DNA of 64,000 nucleotides from Zea mays (lineage: Eukaryota; Streptophyta; Magnoliopsida; Poales; Poaceae), in assembly GCF_902167145.1 (NCBI RefSeq), contig NC_050096.1:77186683-77250682 (forward strand), given 5' to 3'. Made by a program: the position numbers and the translations under genes. The notes under the pieces were generated by a model, which was given only the letters and a program-made list of their open reading frames with translations, was not told the origin of the DNA and made no database searches. Every line of letters starts with the position of its first letter. The first letter of the stretch is position 1. This document shows positions 22,999 to 34,600 of the stretch, in pieces.

Positions 22999-23377
22999 CT
23001 AGAAGGAAGAATCTTCAAGCAGAAAATACACTGAACAAAGTCCTTTGTAGTGACAGTGTCTGGCCACCTCCCAAACTTCCATCCAGGGTCCTGTGACCTT
23101 GCCTGCTCTTCGGATCAGTTGCTTGTGCACGAAGCTCAGGAGACAGCGCTGCAATGTCCTTCTCAGCAAGTGCCGAAGAATCTGCAGCTGCCGAAGAATC
23201 TGCAGTGGCCAACGATGTCGACACAGGCTCGGTGCTGTCAGCAACAGAGGATGCAGGGGCTCCACCAACCACATGAGACTCAGGAAAGATGACCTCAACG
23301 TTACCAGCACCCCGGCGGCTACCATGGATCTCTGTACAGATCAAAGGAAGGGAAAAACGACCACTTTTTGGCACCAC
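22999..23377 (-). other. unrecognised ORFs inside the inner CACTA
   Basis: A minus ORF (23015-23377, 120 codons, Ala/Ser-rich) overlaps a second minus ORF in another frame. No domain was recognised. It might be another captured fragment or chance. Confidence 0.3.
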
Positions 23378-23649
23378 TTAACTCATACAGAGTTACAGAC
23401 CAACGACAGTCGGCACTCAGCACCACTTAACTCATTCAGATGAAGAGCAGACCAGAAAACAGAAGAGAAAAGAGGGAAACTTGGGGCGGGGGACCTTCAC
23501 TTGAGGAGCTCATGTTGTGGTTGCCTTGCCGGAGAACAGGAGCCATCATCGGTCAACTGGAATAGGATCAACTGGAACAGGAGTCATTTCATCAAAAATT
23601 CATATCGAAGCTAATCCTAACAACACTCCGAAACATAAACGACATACCA

Positions 23650-23862
23650 CTTAATTTTCCTCCTTGTTGTTCTCAAATCTGAAAGGGCGAGAAAATCTGC
23701 AAGGGAGCCACCATCCATGTATTCCAAAACAATAGAAATGGCGCCATTGAAATAGAAACACTGATAGAACACAACAACATATTGGCACTGTGTTGATAAG
23801 TTTATCTTCAACTCCTTGGCAATCTGTTTGCGTATACTCTCGTCAATATTTAGTTGAATAAC
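23650..23862 (-). pseudogene. captured MAP kinase kinase exon (kinase N-lobe, later part)
   Basis: The exon begins after a TGCAG acceptor at 23863 and reads [20 protein letters not shown], then the hinge [14 protein letters not shown]. This matches the helix C to hinge region of plant MKK1/2/6-type MAPKKs. After DFL the sequence no longer looks like a kinase, so the captured part ends there or is damaged. The catalytic loop and activation loop are absent. Confidence 0.8.
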
Positions 23863-23932
23863 CTGCAAACACAGTGGCAGACGATGAAGGAGGACCATTT
23901 ACAACAGTTAGGAAGATTACACAAAGAAGATA

Positions 23933-24093
23933 CTCCCTCTGTTCTTTTTTATTTGTCGCGTTTAGTTCAAAAATAAACTAGCGGACGACAAATATTCGAG
24001 ACCGGAGGTAGTACTACCTCCGTTGTCGAATATTTGTCGTCCGCTAGTTTATTTTTGAACTAAACCGCGACAAATAAAAAAGAATGGAGGGAG
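23933..24093. mobile_element. Stowaway MITE (161 bp)
   Basis: CTCCCTCTGTTC at one end and GAATGGAGGGAG at the other are the Stowaway terminal repeats. TA flanks both sides (23931-23932 and 24094-24095). The element is a near-perfect palindrome centred near 24012. It sits in the intron between two captured MAPKK exons. Confidence 0.95.
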
Positions 24094-24175
24094 TACAATG
24101 CAGAGATCGTTTTAAAGTCTTGACTGTAAAGAACCATAAATAAGCAGCATCAAAGAATGATTGCGTCAGAAATAC

Positions 24176-24310
24176 CTTCAGAGCAAAAAACTGGCCAGTA
24201 AATTTATGACGGACCAATTGCACATTTTCGCTGCTACCTTTCCCGATCACTTTTATAACGTCTAGATCATCTAAGCTCAGTTGACTATCCAGTGGCTCTA
24301 TAGGAGGAGC
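24176..24310 (-). pseudogene. captured MAP kinase kinase exon (glycine-rich loop)
   Basis: This is a 135-base exon with a clean acceptor (TTCAG before 24310) and donor (GTATT after 24176). It encodes [20 protein letters not shown] and ends in FFALK, that is the ATP-binding loop and the catalytic Lys of subdomain II. The loop has GSSENV where MAPKKs usually have a third Gly. Retained introns show capture from genomic DNA, not cDNA. Confidence 0.85.
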
Positions 24311-25240
24311 CTGAAGAACATTTTTTAGCAAGTCAGAAAAAAGCGTGGGAACAGTATCAAAAATTTTTAATAGGTAAATAAAAAGTAAAACACCAATAAT
24401 GGTATTGTTATGACTAGCATCACCTACCAGCAGCACCAACGCATCCGTTGCGCAATTATCCTTTGATTGGTTTATTTCCCAATTAGCTCCCATAAAAATA
24501 GGTGATGAGATCTTAGATTGGTGTATCAGTGTGTATTAGGAAGGGATAAATATCCCTAAACAATTGTTAAGAAGATCAAGCAAAGCAACAAAATTGTTGT
24601 TGGGCTTCTCCCATGCGCCATCCTCTCTCGCTCACACGCATCCTCACGGCGACCATCCGCTGCCGGGGGTTCAAGTCCTGGCCACCGGTCACATGCCCCT
24701 ACACCCTCTGCAGTCGCCCTAGGATCCTCCATCCTATCAGGTATGACAAGATTTTCCCCACTATTTGTGTCTCATTCAGAACGAATTTCCCTACACCCTC
24801 TGCAGCCGCCCTAGGATCCTCTGCAGACGCCCAGTTCCACGAACAAACAAAGCTCAACGACGAGATCAACCCATCTCTACCTGGCCTGCCAAAGCAATCA
24901 TCCATACCCCCAGCGCTTCCTCAAGAGAAGCGGCTACAAGAGCCGATTTTCGCTATCCCGATCCCACGACGATTTCCGAACGGGACGACGCCGCGATTCC
25001 TAGTCCTTATTACAGTGGGCGATTCTTAGTCCTTATTGACGCCTCCCTCCCTCCGCGAGACGATGCGGAGGCCGTCCTTGTTGACGTGCAGATCCCCGTC
25101 CGTGAACGTCCCGCTGTGCGTCCTGTGATCCGGAACCCACTCAAAGGTTGAGAGCCCCAGTAAGTAACCAGCGCCGGGCAATTAATTAACCGACAGAAAA
25201 GGAAAAGGAAGCCAGCGAGGAGGGGGAGCGGAGAGCGTAC

Positions 25241-25308
25241 AGGAACTTGCCGAAGGTGGTCTCGTGGGACGGCAGCGTGAGCTTGATCGGCTTCCGTGGC
25301 GTCGCCAT
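25241..25308 (-). pseudogene. captured MAP kinase kinase first exon
   Basis: ATG at 25308 starts MATPRKPIKLTLPSHETTFG..., ending in a GT donor at 25240. The KLTLPSHETT-KFL pattern resembles the N-terminus of plant MKK1/MKK6-type proteins. It stands in the right order and orientation relative to the two downstream exons (24176-24310, 23650-23862). Upstream to ~25530 the frame is open with Pro/Arg-rich sequence, probably 5' UTR. Confidence 0.7.
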
Positions 25309-26751
25309 TGGAAGTGCGTCTGGCGGCGGCGGTGCCGGGTTCCTCTTCCTCGCCGGAGCTCGGAGGAAGGGGAGGCGGAGTGGACGGGCTGGTCGGTCGT
25401 GCAGCAGCAGAGCTGGCGGTCTCCTGGCGTCGTGCTCGGGGTGCAGGTGGCGCGTTGGGCGCGTGCAGAGAGAGGGAAGATGAGAGAGTGGGTGGCGGCT
25501 GAGGGAGAGGAAGTAGGAGGCGGCAGCCACAGGGAGGAGCTAGGGCGCGCGCTAGGGTTAGGTGTTGGGCCCCTAGTGGGCCAATTAGGTTAGGGTTTGT
25601 GTGTTTTTTTTCGAATTTCCTTTTTACTGTAACAAAAATATATATATACTCTCTAAAAATTATAAAAATCTCAAAAATAATAGTTTATAAATAAAATACA
25701 TAATTTTCGAATAGATTCTACTTAAATCAAACGTGTGTCACAATAAAACAATAAAAGTGAGATTTTTGCAAATAATTATATACAAAATGATTAACCTTAA
25801 AAATTGAGTCAAACGGATTCAAGGTTCAAAACCTTAAAAATCCTTTTTTTACAATTCGTTTTCTTTACCATAATTCTTTTTTTCTTTTCTATAATTCTTT
25901 TTTCTTTACTACAATTTAGCGATCAATGTTTAATTGTTTTAATTATTTTTTAGTCACTAACATCTACAGGTACGTTCAGGCTATAAGATTTGATAGTGAT
26001 CCTTACTCTATAGCGACCCACCGCTAGTCCCCAAAGACATCTATAGCGACCAACCATAAGTTGTTAAATTTTTAGACTTTTAGCGACCAACCGACCGTTG
26101 CTACAAAAGGTTTTAGCGACTGACCGTCGGTCCCTAACCTTTAGCAACCAACAGTTGGTACCTATTAAGGGTCGCTAAAAATCAACCGTCGTGTAATGAA
26201 GGCTCTGCATGTACGCGAACATCTCCGCCATCCTCTTCTCCAGCTCCTCACGTTGCCTCCTCTCATCATCTAGCTGAGTCTGTAATATTTCGCCCTAATG
26301 TTACGATAATGCAAAGAGAAGATATATAATAATCAATGAACGATGAATAGATAAGGAATAACCTAGAGTTGCTGGATACGATGCTGTGAGCTGTCCTGCC
26401 GAGGTCGTATGGCTGGGCTCGCGCTCGTGCTCCTTGCTCGCACCTGAGATAGAGTGGGAGTGGAGGACGAGTCAATTGCCCCGTCGGCAATCCAGTACCG
26501 CCCATGCCTCTTGCCTCCTCCGACCCTCATGAGGACATCTCCGTCGATGTCCTCGGTCCTCGGATCGTAATCTGGCCCATGGACCTCCTTGGCCATGGTG
26601 GTGTACTCACTGAGGCGGCTGTGGACGGCGGGGTTGGTGTACGCCTCGGGCCCGTCATCCTACTTGCTATGGCGGGGACGGGCGGCGCGGGTAGTGGTCG
26701 GGTGGCGCGCGCGGCAAGGCGGCGTCCGGGTGGCGAGCTATGTTAGGTAAC

Positions 26752-27379
26752 ATATTTGAACTGCAAGTGGCTCGAAACATGGAAAATCGTGCATGGAAAA
26801 ATGATATCTATGTTAGGTAACACAAGTTACGACCGATTTCAGGAGCGGAGCGGAAACTTCGAGCAACATGCTCACTAAACATGGTCGTGAACTTGCCATC
26901 CACATGTTTAAAAATTGTATAAAACACAAACAAAGTCATAAAATCATAAAACTTGTCCACGTGTCATGATATCATATGTACAGGCTGTGATAAAAAATTT
27001 AGAATGTTTGGAGAAAGTTGTGAGACACTATATGTAGAAACCTAAGAGAACTACACATGAAATCATAGAGTTTCAATGTGGATCTCTTATGTTTATACAC
27101 ATAGCGCATCATAGTTTTCTCGAAATTTTTTCAATTTTTTTATCACAGCCTGTACATATGATATCATGACACGTGGACAAGTTTCATGATTTTCTGACTT
27201 TGTTTGTGTTTTATACAATTTTTAAACATGTGGATGGCAAGTTCACGGCCATGTTTAGTGAGCATGTTGCTCGAAGTTTCCGGTCCGCTCCTGGAATCGG
27301 TCGTAACTTATGCTAAGTAACATTAATATCATTTTTGCATGCACGGTTTTCGAAGTTTCGAGTGACCTGCAATTCAAAT
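26752..27379. repeat. long inverted repeat (two ~248-base arms, 132-base loop)
   Basis: Arm 26752-27000 (starting ATATTTGAACTGCAAGTG) is the reverse complement, with scattered mismatches, of 27133-27379 (ending GACCTGCAATTCAAAT). Shared inner parts include ACACGTGGACAAG and ATATGATATCATGACACG. It lies upstream of the transposase exon inside the outer CACTA. RNA across it would form a long hairpin. Confidence 0.9.
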
Positions 27380-27533
27380 CTGATTTTTCCGAAGAAATTC
27401 AAATAAACGAACTAAATCTACTAACGATTGAAAACTCTGTTATAATTGTCCACAAATGATACATATAGGTCTACATAGTGTAGGAACGTACCACAAAAAG
27501 TTTGGGAGACAAAATAAAAAAAATAAAAATATA

Positions 27534-27692
27534 CTTTGCCGAGTGTCTAGAGAAGACACTCGGCAAAGCGTCCTTTGTCGAGTGCCCAATATTTAGCACT
27601 CGGCAAAGACTGACGGTCGTCAGCTGTAGATGGCCGCTAACGGCCCTTTGCCGAGAGCCATCTTTGCCGAGTGTTTGACTCTCGGCAAAGCA
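27534..27692. repeat. right subterminal repeat cluster of outer CACTA
   Basis: Six or so inverted copies of GCCGAGTG/CACTCGGC, matching the left cluster at 21403-21975. Confidence 0.8.
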
Positions 27693-27710
27693 GTCTTTCG
27701 ATAAATTAGG

Positions 27711-28200
27711 ATAGATATTTATGCAATTCAATACACTACGTAAAAATCTGTTACATGCTGCAAGCGCAAAATTAGGATGACAAAAATGTATGATGAAAGG
27801 AAATGGATTGACGTGTATGGAAACAAAAATTCGTATTTAATGCTTTATTTTCTCCATAAATATAGGATATCTCCAACAGTCATGCAGCTAGACTCGTGAG
27901 GATCAGTTTATGATATACACTAATACTAATTATGCTACACAGTGTAGATATTTATACAATTTGGTACACTGCGTAAAAATCTGTTACCTACTGCATGCGC
28001 ACAAAATTGGGATGGCAAAAATGTGTTGTTATGCATGGAAACAAAAAATCATATTTAATGCTTTATTTCCTCCATAAATATAGGATCGCTCTAACAGCCA
28101 TGCAACTAGACTCGTTAGAACCAGTTTATGATATATACTTATACAAATTATGTTACATGGTGTAGTTATTTATGCAATGTGGTACACTGCGTAAAAAATA
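27711..28200 (+). repeat. ~233/218-bp tandem repeat, two copies plus part of a third
   Basis: Starts at 27712, 27945 and 28163 share TAGATATTTATRCAAT, then ACACTRCGTAAAAAT. The body includes TTTAATGCTTTATTT and CTCCATAAATATAGGAT in both full copies. The copies differ at many sites, so the array is old. Confidence 0.85.
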
Positions 28201-29189
28201 TGGCATGTGATTCACTGGTGGACGCATCTCCAGGTTCGAGTGTAAAAATCTTAAGTTTTGAGCATAAAACCTCTCAGTTATAAGCGTAAGTACCGAACCA
28301 ATGTGAGAGGTTGGTATCTCTGGTGGGTTGTATTCACGATTCTATTTTTATGGCTGTTCCAAAAAATATGGAAGTCGCATCCATGCGGTTTCTATTTTTA
28401 TGCAGATCAAAAAATTATGGTGGATCGTTGGAGTTTCCATTGCATGCGCGAAAATTTTGGATGATATTTTCGTTTTCACTGCACGCATGCAAAAAAAATA
28501 GGATGACATGGTTCACGCAGAGCATAAATTCTTATACAAAGTCGCATAAATACACACAACATGTAGCAAAATTGAAAAAAAAACTAATGTCGGTTCAACT
28601 AACAGCCCCCGCGGGAATTAGAGACAGTTTTATGGCAACATAAAATCATATTCATCGTCATAAAAATCATCATTGGAATGCATAAATAGTGTAAGTAGCA
28701 GACATAAAATATAATCATCGATGGCATAAACATGGATCGGATAGTTCGTCGCCGGAGGACGATCCCGAGGTCGCTAGATCAAAGGACGTCGCCGAAGCCA
28801 CTGGATCAGAGGAGTTGGTCGTCGAAGGACACCATAGCCACCCATGCCTCGTGTCGCCGCCATCGCCAGAGACGATCGTGCCTCATGCGACCGCCAGAGC
28901 GACCCGCGTCTCTCGTGGCCACCGCCACCGCTGCCGACGCCTACCGTGCCTCGCGCAACCGCTTTTGCCACTGGGCCTAGGGTGCGCTGTTGCCGCTCGT
29001 CCACTTCAGGAGCGCCATCACCGCTTGCCCGTCCATCTCAGGAGCATCGCCGTCGCTCGTTCCTGGTGGAGCGCCACCGTCGGTTGCCAGCCTCAGGGCA
29101 GCACCGCCGCTCGCACGGCCAAGGGAACCGCCGCCGCCGATCGCACGGACGAGGGAACCGCCTCTTAAACCTAACCCCTGGCGGCGTGG
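28201..29189. other. unassigned; GC-rich part with chance ORFs
   Basis: AT-rich to ~28720, then a GC-rich Arg/Pro/Ser-coding stretch to ~29190 with overlapping ORFs on both strands and no domain. It probably belongs to the element whose right terminus is at ~29277. Confidence 0.4.
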
Positions 29190-29381
<192 letters not shown>

Positions 29382-29399
29382 GATGGTTTTTTTAAAAAG

Positions 29400-29830
29400 T
29401 AGGGAAATTACCACTAGCAACTAAGTTTAGAAAACCGCTAGTGGAAAAATATTTCCATTGGCAGTTAATATAAGAGAACCACCCATGAACATCTATTTCC
29501 ATTGCAAATTAGTTAAGAGAATCACAAGTGGAAATCTATTTCTACTGGCGGTTGAGTAAAGAGAACTGCCAGTGGAAAGATCTATTTCCACTGGCCCCTA
29601 GCGCTGGCAGTTCTGAAAAACTATACTGGAAAATATTTACATTGGCGGTTAATATAAGAGAACCACCCATAGACATCCATTTCCACTGGCAGTTTCGTTA
29701 AGAGAATCGCCAGTGAAAATCTATTTCTACGTGCGGTTGAGTAAAGAGAACAGCCAGTGGAAAGATCCATTTTCACTGGCCCTAATGCTGGCGGTTCTGA
29801 AAAATGCAAGTGAAAATAGGCTGTGAGCCA
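29400..29830. repeat. CACTA-like subterminal repeats, two ~184-bp units
   Basis: TTAATATAAGAGAACCACCC at 29465 and 29649, with GAGTAAAGAGAACNGCCAGTGGAAAGATC in each unit, gives a 184-base period. Motifs of the TTTCCACTGGCGGTT type are like those near the ends of the CACTA MITE at 15102-16006. No element termini are recognised. Confidence 0.75.
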
Positions 29831-30067
29831 CCTCTCACTAAACTTAGGTCCAAAACTCTAGAGTCCAAACATATCAAAACTTTGTAGTTGATAACCTTTT
29901 AGTTTGAGTGATTAATATTTTTTATTTGAGATTGTTTAAAGTGTAAAATATGTGATATAAAATTCGTAGATATGTAGCTAGAAGAATAGTGTCACTTTTA
30001 TGGCTACATTGTTGCGTAGGTACAAATACTTGAGAGAGGACGCTGAGGTCCTAAGTTTGAATTCTGA

Positions 30068-30070
30068 AAA

Positions 30071-30117
<47 letters not shown>

Positions 30118-30118
30118 G
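30068..30118. repeat. (CA)n(TA)n microsatellite left of the MULE
   Basis: About 11 CA units are followed by about 14 TA units, ending 12 bases before the hairpin terminus at 30131. Confidence 0.95.
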
Positions 30119-30130
30119 TTTATATATTAA

Positions 30131-30165
30131 GAGCCCTGGGCTTCCAATAATAAAGGAAGCCCAGG
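30131..30165 (+). repeat. left hairpin terminus of the MULE
   Basis: CTGGGCTTCC and GGAAGCCCAG pair around a 9-base AT loop. Confidence 0.8.
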
Positions 30166-31669
30166 CTAGTCAACATGGGCATTTTGGTTGAACCACACCG
30201 AGTCAACTGGGCCCAGTCACGGCGCCGTTACCCCCGTGAACCAGCCACCTCTCCCACGTTTCCTCTTTCTAAAACCGTACTCGCGCATTCAACGGAGTTA
30301 AACCAGCGTCCATTTGAAGAAAACCCCAGCCGCGCAGAGTTTCCTTTCGTGGGAGGCGACTCCCCTGGCGATTTCAGCGCTTCCAAACCAGCGCAGCGCC
30401 AATCCTCCGCCGCTCCAATCCAGCGCCATTCCATTACTCCTTACATCCTTCAATCTCCCAGCATTGGAGCCGATCAAAGAAGTTCCAGGTAATCCCAGAT
30501 TGAAATACCTCGAGTTTGCCGTCTATTTTTTGAGCCCTATCGGTCGATTTTGAAGTGGATTTGATGGTAACCCTTATTATCCAGCTAAATGTGTGATCTG
30601 TATCCGCTTATACATCTCTATAATCGGGTTATTTCATCGCGCATTGCATCTGTTTTATGTTTAGGAGCCCCGATATTAGGGTATGTGTACTATTCTGTAT
30701 TCCTACTATCGCCCGACATTCTGTATTTAGGCAAAGGTTGTGGATTAGGTATTTACTGATTAGTTAGCAGATAGTACTTTTTATACAACCCAAGTAATAT
30801 ATATATGCTGTTTGTATGTAATATTTATGCATATTTTCAGTTCTGTTTATGCACATTCACCTGATTCATTTGTTTACACATTTGGTTTATTATATATGCA
30901 TATAGCCAGTACTCTTTATGCACATTTACTTTAATGATTTGTTTCACATATACTTTATTATCAAATATGCTTATTTGTATTTGATATAGATGCATATCCT
31001 CAGTACTGTTTATGCACATTCACTTGAGTCATTTGTTTAAACATTTGTTTTATTATACATGCATATAGTCAGTATTGTTTATGCACATTTACTCCAACGA
31101 TTTGTTTCACATACATTTAATTATCTAATATGCTTATTGTATATCATTTATATGCATATCCTCCTTACTTCTTATGCCCATTCAATTAAATAATTTTTTG
31201 TACACATCTGTTTTATTATATATAAAATATACCCATTGGATTTAATACATATGCATATTGGCAGTAATGTGTATGCTCATTCATACACAATTTGTGAACA
31301 GGTATTAAGCATGTTTGAATTGTTCTATTTACTTGCATAATTAGTTTACACGCCTGTTAATTATATATAAATACATACAGATACAGTTATTTAAACAAAT
31401 GTTATTTACATATTCATGTTATTTGAGATAAATGTTTTTATTACTACTAACCAGTTATTAAAATATGTTGTATAGTTAGTGATGCATAAAGGCTTCTATT
31501 TTAGTTAAATGTAAAAGGTAGCTTAAGTCATGTAATTCCATTTAGTACTATATAGTACGCATTTCAGATAGTTATAGTAAAAATTAGTTTTTTCTGGCAT
31601 ATATTCTTGCATAAATCAAAGTATTTAGAAACAACTTCCTTTTTCTACAGATTTATTCATTATTTAGTC

Positions 31670-34600
31670 ATGAAGTCTGTGGATCGCCCGCCCAGTAATC
31701 CAAAAAGATTAACTATTGAATCCAGTCAGGAGGTTTTTTCAATTGACATTTCCAGACGTACAAGATCCAGCAGCTCAGCTCACCAAGATGATATTCCTCA
31801 AAATCAGGAACAGAATGAGCCTCAGCCAGCCCCAATCCATCGTGTTCGCAGAAAGGCTTTAGCTTGTCGTTTAAAAAGACAACCTCCTGTTCCAGCCGCT
31901 CTCTCTGACGACGACTTCATGGATGCTCCTTCGTTAAAGCGTCAATTCAGTTCTGCATCACCTTCTCCTCCAGACCAAATCAGCTCAAAGAAGTTAAAAG
32001 TACCTTCTCCTCAAGTTCCGACTGTGAAAAGAAGCCCAAAGTATAATATCATTGCCAAAAAAAACTCTCCTAAAAAGAAGTCTCCTGTCAAATCACAGGT
32101 AATATGTATATATTTTATGTTTATTCATGTGTTAATCATGGTGCCCAATCAATGTTGAATTTCCCCCCACTTTACATTTATGCATATTATTATCAACAAA
32201 TACGGTGTTTAATTTTTTCTAGTATTTTATACTAGGTGTTTACAAGCCTGTAATAAATATAGTATCATTAGTTCTACCTATATATATACTTTCTGTATTA
32301 ATGAATATTCATTTATGCTTCCAGAAATTGAATATCCGATGCATTCCCTTGGATGTTATTGTATCATCATGGATAATGAGCGATCGGCAGCGTGATGCCG
32401 TCGCTAGGTTGGGATTTTCTAGCATATTTGATTTGCGAACTGATGCATTGGAAAGCAGATCACTTATCAGGTGGTTGATGGACAAATTAGATCCAAATGA
32501 CATGACCATACGCCCAGGGGCTGGCAAAGAACTTAAGATAACAAAAGATACGGTTCATCTCATTTTGGGGTTGCCATGTGCCGGGGGAGGTAGAGAGTTT
32601 ACTGATTGGTACGGTGAAATCGATGCTGCTGCTAATCTGAGACGTCATCTCAATGTCTGTAAAGAAGAATTTGATGTTGTCAAGCTTCAAGAGAAGATAG
32701 TTCTTGGCAACGATGATGAGCTATCAATTAGATGTTTTTTTCTCATTCTATTCAATCGACTTCTGTTTCCTTCTGCTTCTTGGGGCATTACAAACAATGA
32801 GGTGCTGATGACTTCAAACATGGCCCGAATGGCTGATATTGACTGGTGTCAACTAGTTTACACGGATTTGTGCGATGCTGCCGCATGTTGGCATAAAAGG
32901 AACAAAACTAACATCACAGCAACAATATATGGATGCTCACTCATTGTTTTAGTAAGTAATTTTATCTTGTTAACTGTGCATATACATGGTATGCAAATAT
33001 TTGTTATGTACTAATTTTATATATTTGTGCATTCATTTTTTACAGATTTACTATCTTGATCACCTACATCACCCTGCTGCTCCGGATAACAAATATGGTA
33101 CTCCACGCATTAAGTTTTTTGACAATGAGACCATAAGACAGTTGGCTCGGGGTGACAGACGCCCCCCCCCCGTAAAACTGGTGAACCATTCGGATATGCA
33201 GAGGTTAGACACAAATAATTTTTTTTTGTCCTGTATGCATATGTTAAAATATTATCACTGCTAACTGTTATATTTGCTTTTATACAGTTTCGTAGCCGTT
33301 CAGAAACGTGTTACGTCATTGCTCCAGAACGGCCTGCTTCTGCCGTTTTCAACATCTATGTGCCTCGTATCAAGAATTTGATTGGACACAAGTTGCAATG
33401 TTTGCCCTCCCTGCAGCGTCCAATGTTTCAATCATTGTTTGATGCTCATGACAAAGAGGTGGATAAATACTGTGATTCCCTACAGTCGAGCCATCAGATG
33501 ATTGTTTCGAAGCAGATTGAACTCTCCGAAACATTTGGTGAAATGATAGATGAAGTTTTGAGAGCTGCAACGCAGCGTGATTCACAGCCACAAGGTTTTA
33601 GTATTTATGTTTACTTTTTTTTTAAACTAATCAAGTTCACTATTTATAATGCTGTTATATTCAGTAACAACTAATATATTACTATATGTTCCAAATGTAG
33701 ATAACCCCCCACTACCTCAATGCCTCCAACAAATGATCCTGTATCCACACCAACTGTTCCAACATCTGATAAACAACAACATGATCAGGAAAGCCATGTT
33801 CCTACTGATCATACCAAAGTTTTAGATGATGTAAGTTTTCTCATACAAACTATATATAATATGCATATATTCTATTATGCATACAAGTTACCGTTTATTC
33901 AAATCTCAGTTGTTTCCATTATAGATTGTCCGTGGGAACGTCTGCAAAAAAGCTACAACTATGGATGATCCTATTTTTGACAAGACTCCAAAATCTAATG
34001 TTTGACTTCCTTATATCATTATTATCATTCTTTCAGTTACAATATATGCAAGTAACAGTAATATATATGCATGCTTTATTTTTTTTAACTTCCCAGGCTC
34101 CCACAACAGACAAGCCTGCTGATCCTAAGTTAACACCAAAAATAAATAGTGTAAGTATTTACACCTTCATCATATTATGCTAATATAATAATAATTTTTC
34201 CCTATGTTTCATTACGTTTTTATTAATAAATTTATTGGTTACAGGAAGGACAAAAATCTGTTACACATGATACTCCTGTATCTGGTGCACCTCTGTTTGA
34301 TAAAACCCCATTGACAGATGTAAGACATGTTGTAATTTTCATCTTTTTCATATTTATACAATATGACATACATATTTATGCAACTGTTTACTAACATTTA
34401 TTCATATATTAGGCAACTACTGACCTGGTTGCAAAGGATAGTTCCTGTAAAGACGCACTCGCTGAACATCCCCACGTGTCACGTGAAGACTGTGCTCGCA
34501 ACCTGCTTAAGTTCATTTTGTCAGGACAACTAGATCCGAGCATGTATGTATTCGTTATTCAAATTCCAATTAAGTACAATTAGAAGGATTTTAATCAAAG

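Larger units (their letters stand above)
22455..26198. mobile_element. inner CACTA element carrying MAPKK exons (Pack-CACTA type)
   Basis: Termini are CACTACACGACGGTT at 22455 and AACCGTCGTGTAATG ending at 26198, inverted repeats with one mismatch over 15 bases. The 3-bp target duplication AAG is perfect (22452-22454 and 26199-26201). Subterminal arrays of TTTAGCGACCAACCGT and its complement occupy 22480-22730 and 25970-26180. No transposase is seen, so it is nonautonomous (3744 bp). The middle carries host-derived exons of a MAP kinase kinase and a Stowaway MITE. Confidence 0.93.
22400..26746 (-). pseudogene. Transposase_24-type gene of outer CACTA, split by inner CACTA
   Basis: Reading right to left, 26596-26366 encodes a block with HGRYWIADGAID and TPTLSQVRAR, typical of the C-terminal part of plant Ptta/En/Spm transposase proteins. 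After a short intron (acceptor at ~26284), the exon gives DDERRQREELEKRMAEMF, a coiled-coil segment, up to 26202. The same codon series continues at 22451 downwards (GAAQGHAPPPPLF) once the inserted element and one AAG are removed. The insertion therefore hit coding sequence. The N-terminal half is not seen between 26750 and 27530, so the gene was probably already incomplete. Confidence 0.75.
21403..27700 (-). mobile_element. outer CACTA element with GCCGAGTG subterminal repeats (termini lost)
   Basis: Dense inverted copies of TTTGCCGAGTG/CACTCGGCAAAG lie at 21403-21975 and again at 27534-27692. Between them, on the minus strand, is a Transposase_24-type exon. GCCGAGTG repeats are typical subterminal repeats of a large CACTA group in maize and sorghum. 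I do not find CACTA/TAGTG termini at either side, so the ends are eroded or truncated. A second CACTA is inserted at 22455-26198. Confidence 0.75.

Noticed and set aside
21403..27700. CACTA/TAGTG termini for the outer CACTA
   Set aside because: None found within ~100 bases outside either subterminal cluster; the ends are treated as lost.
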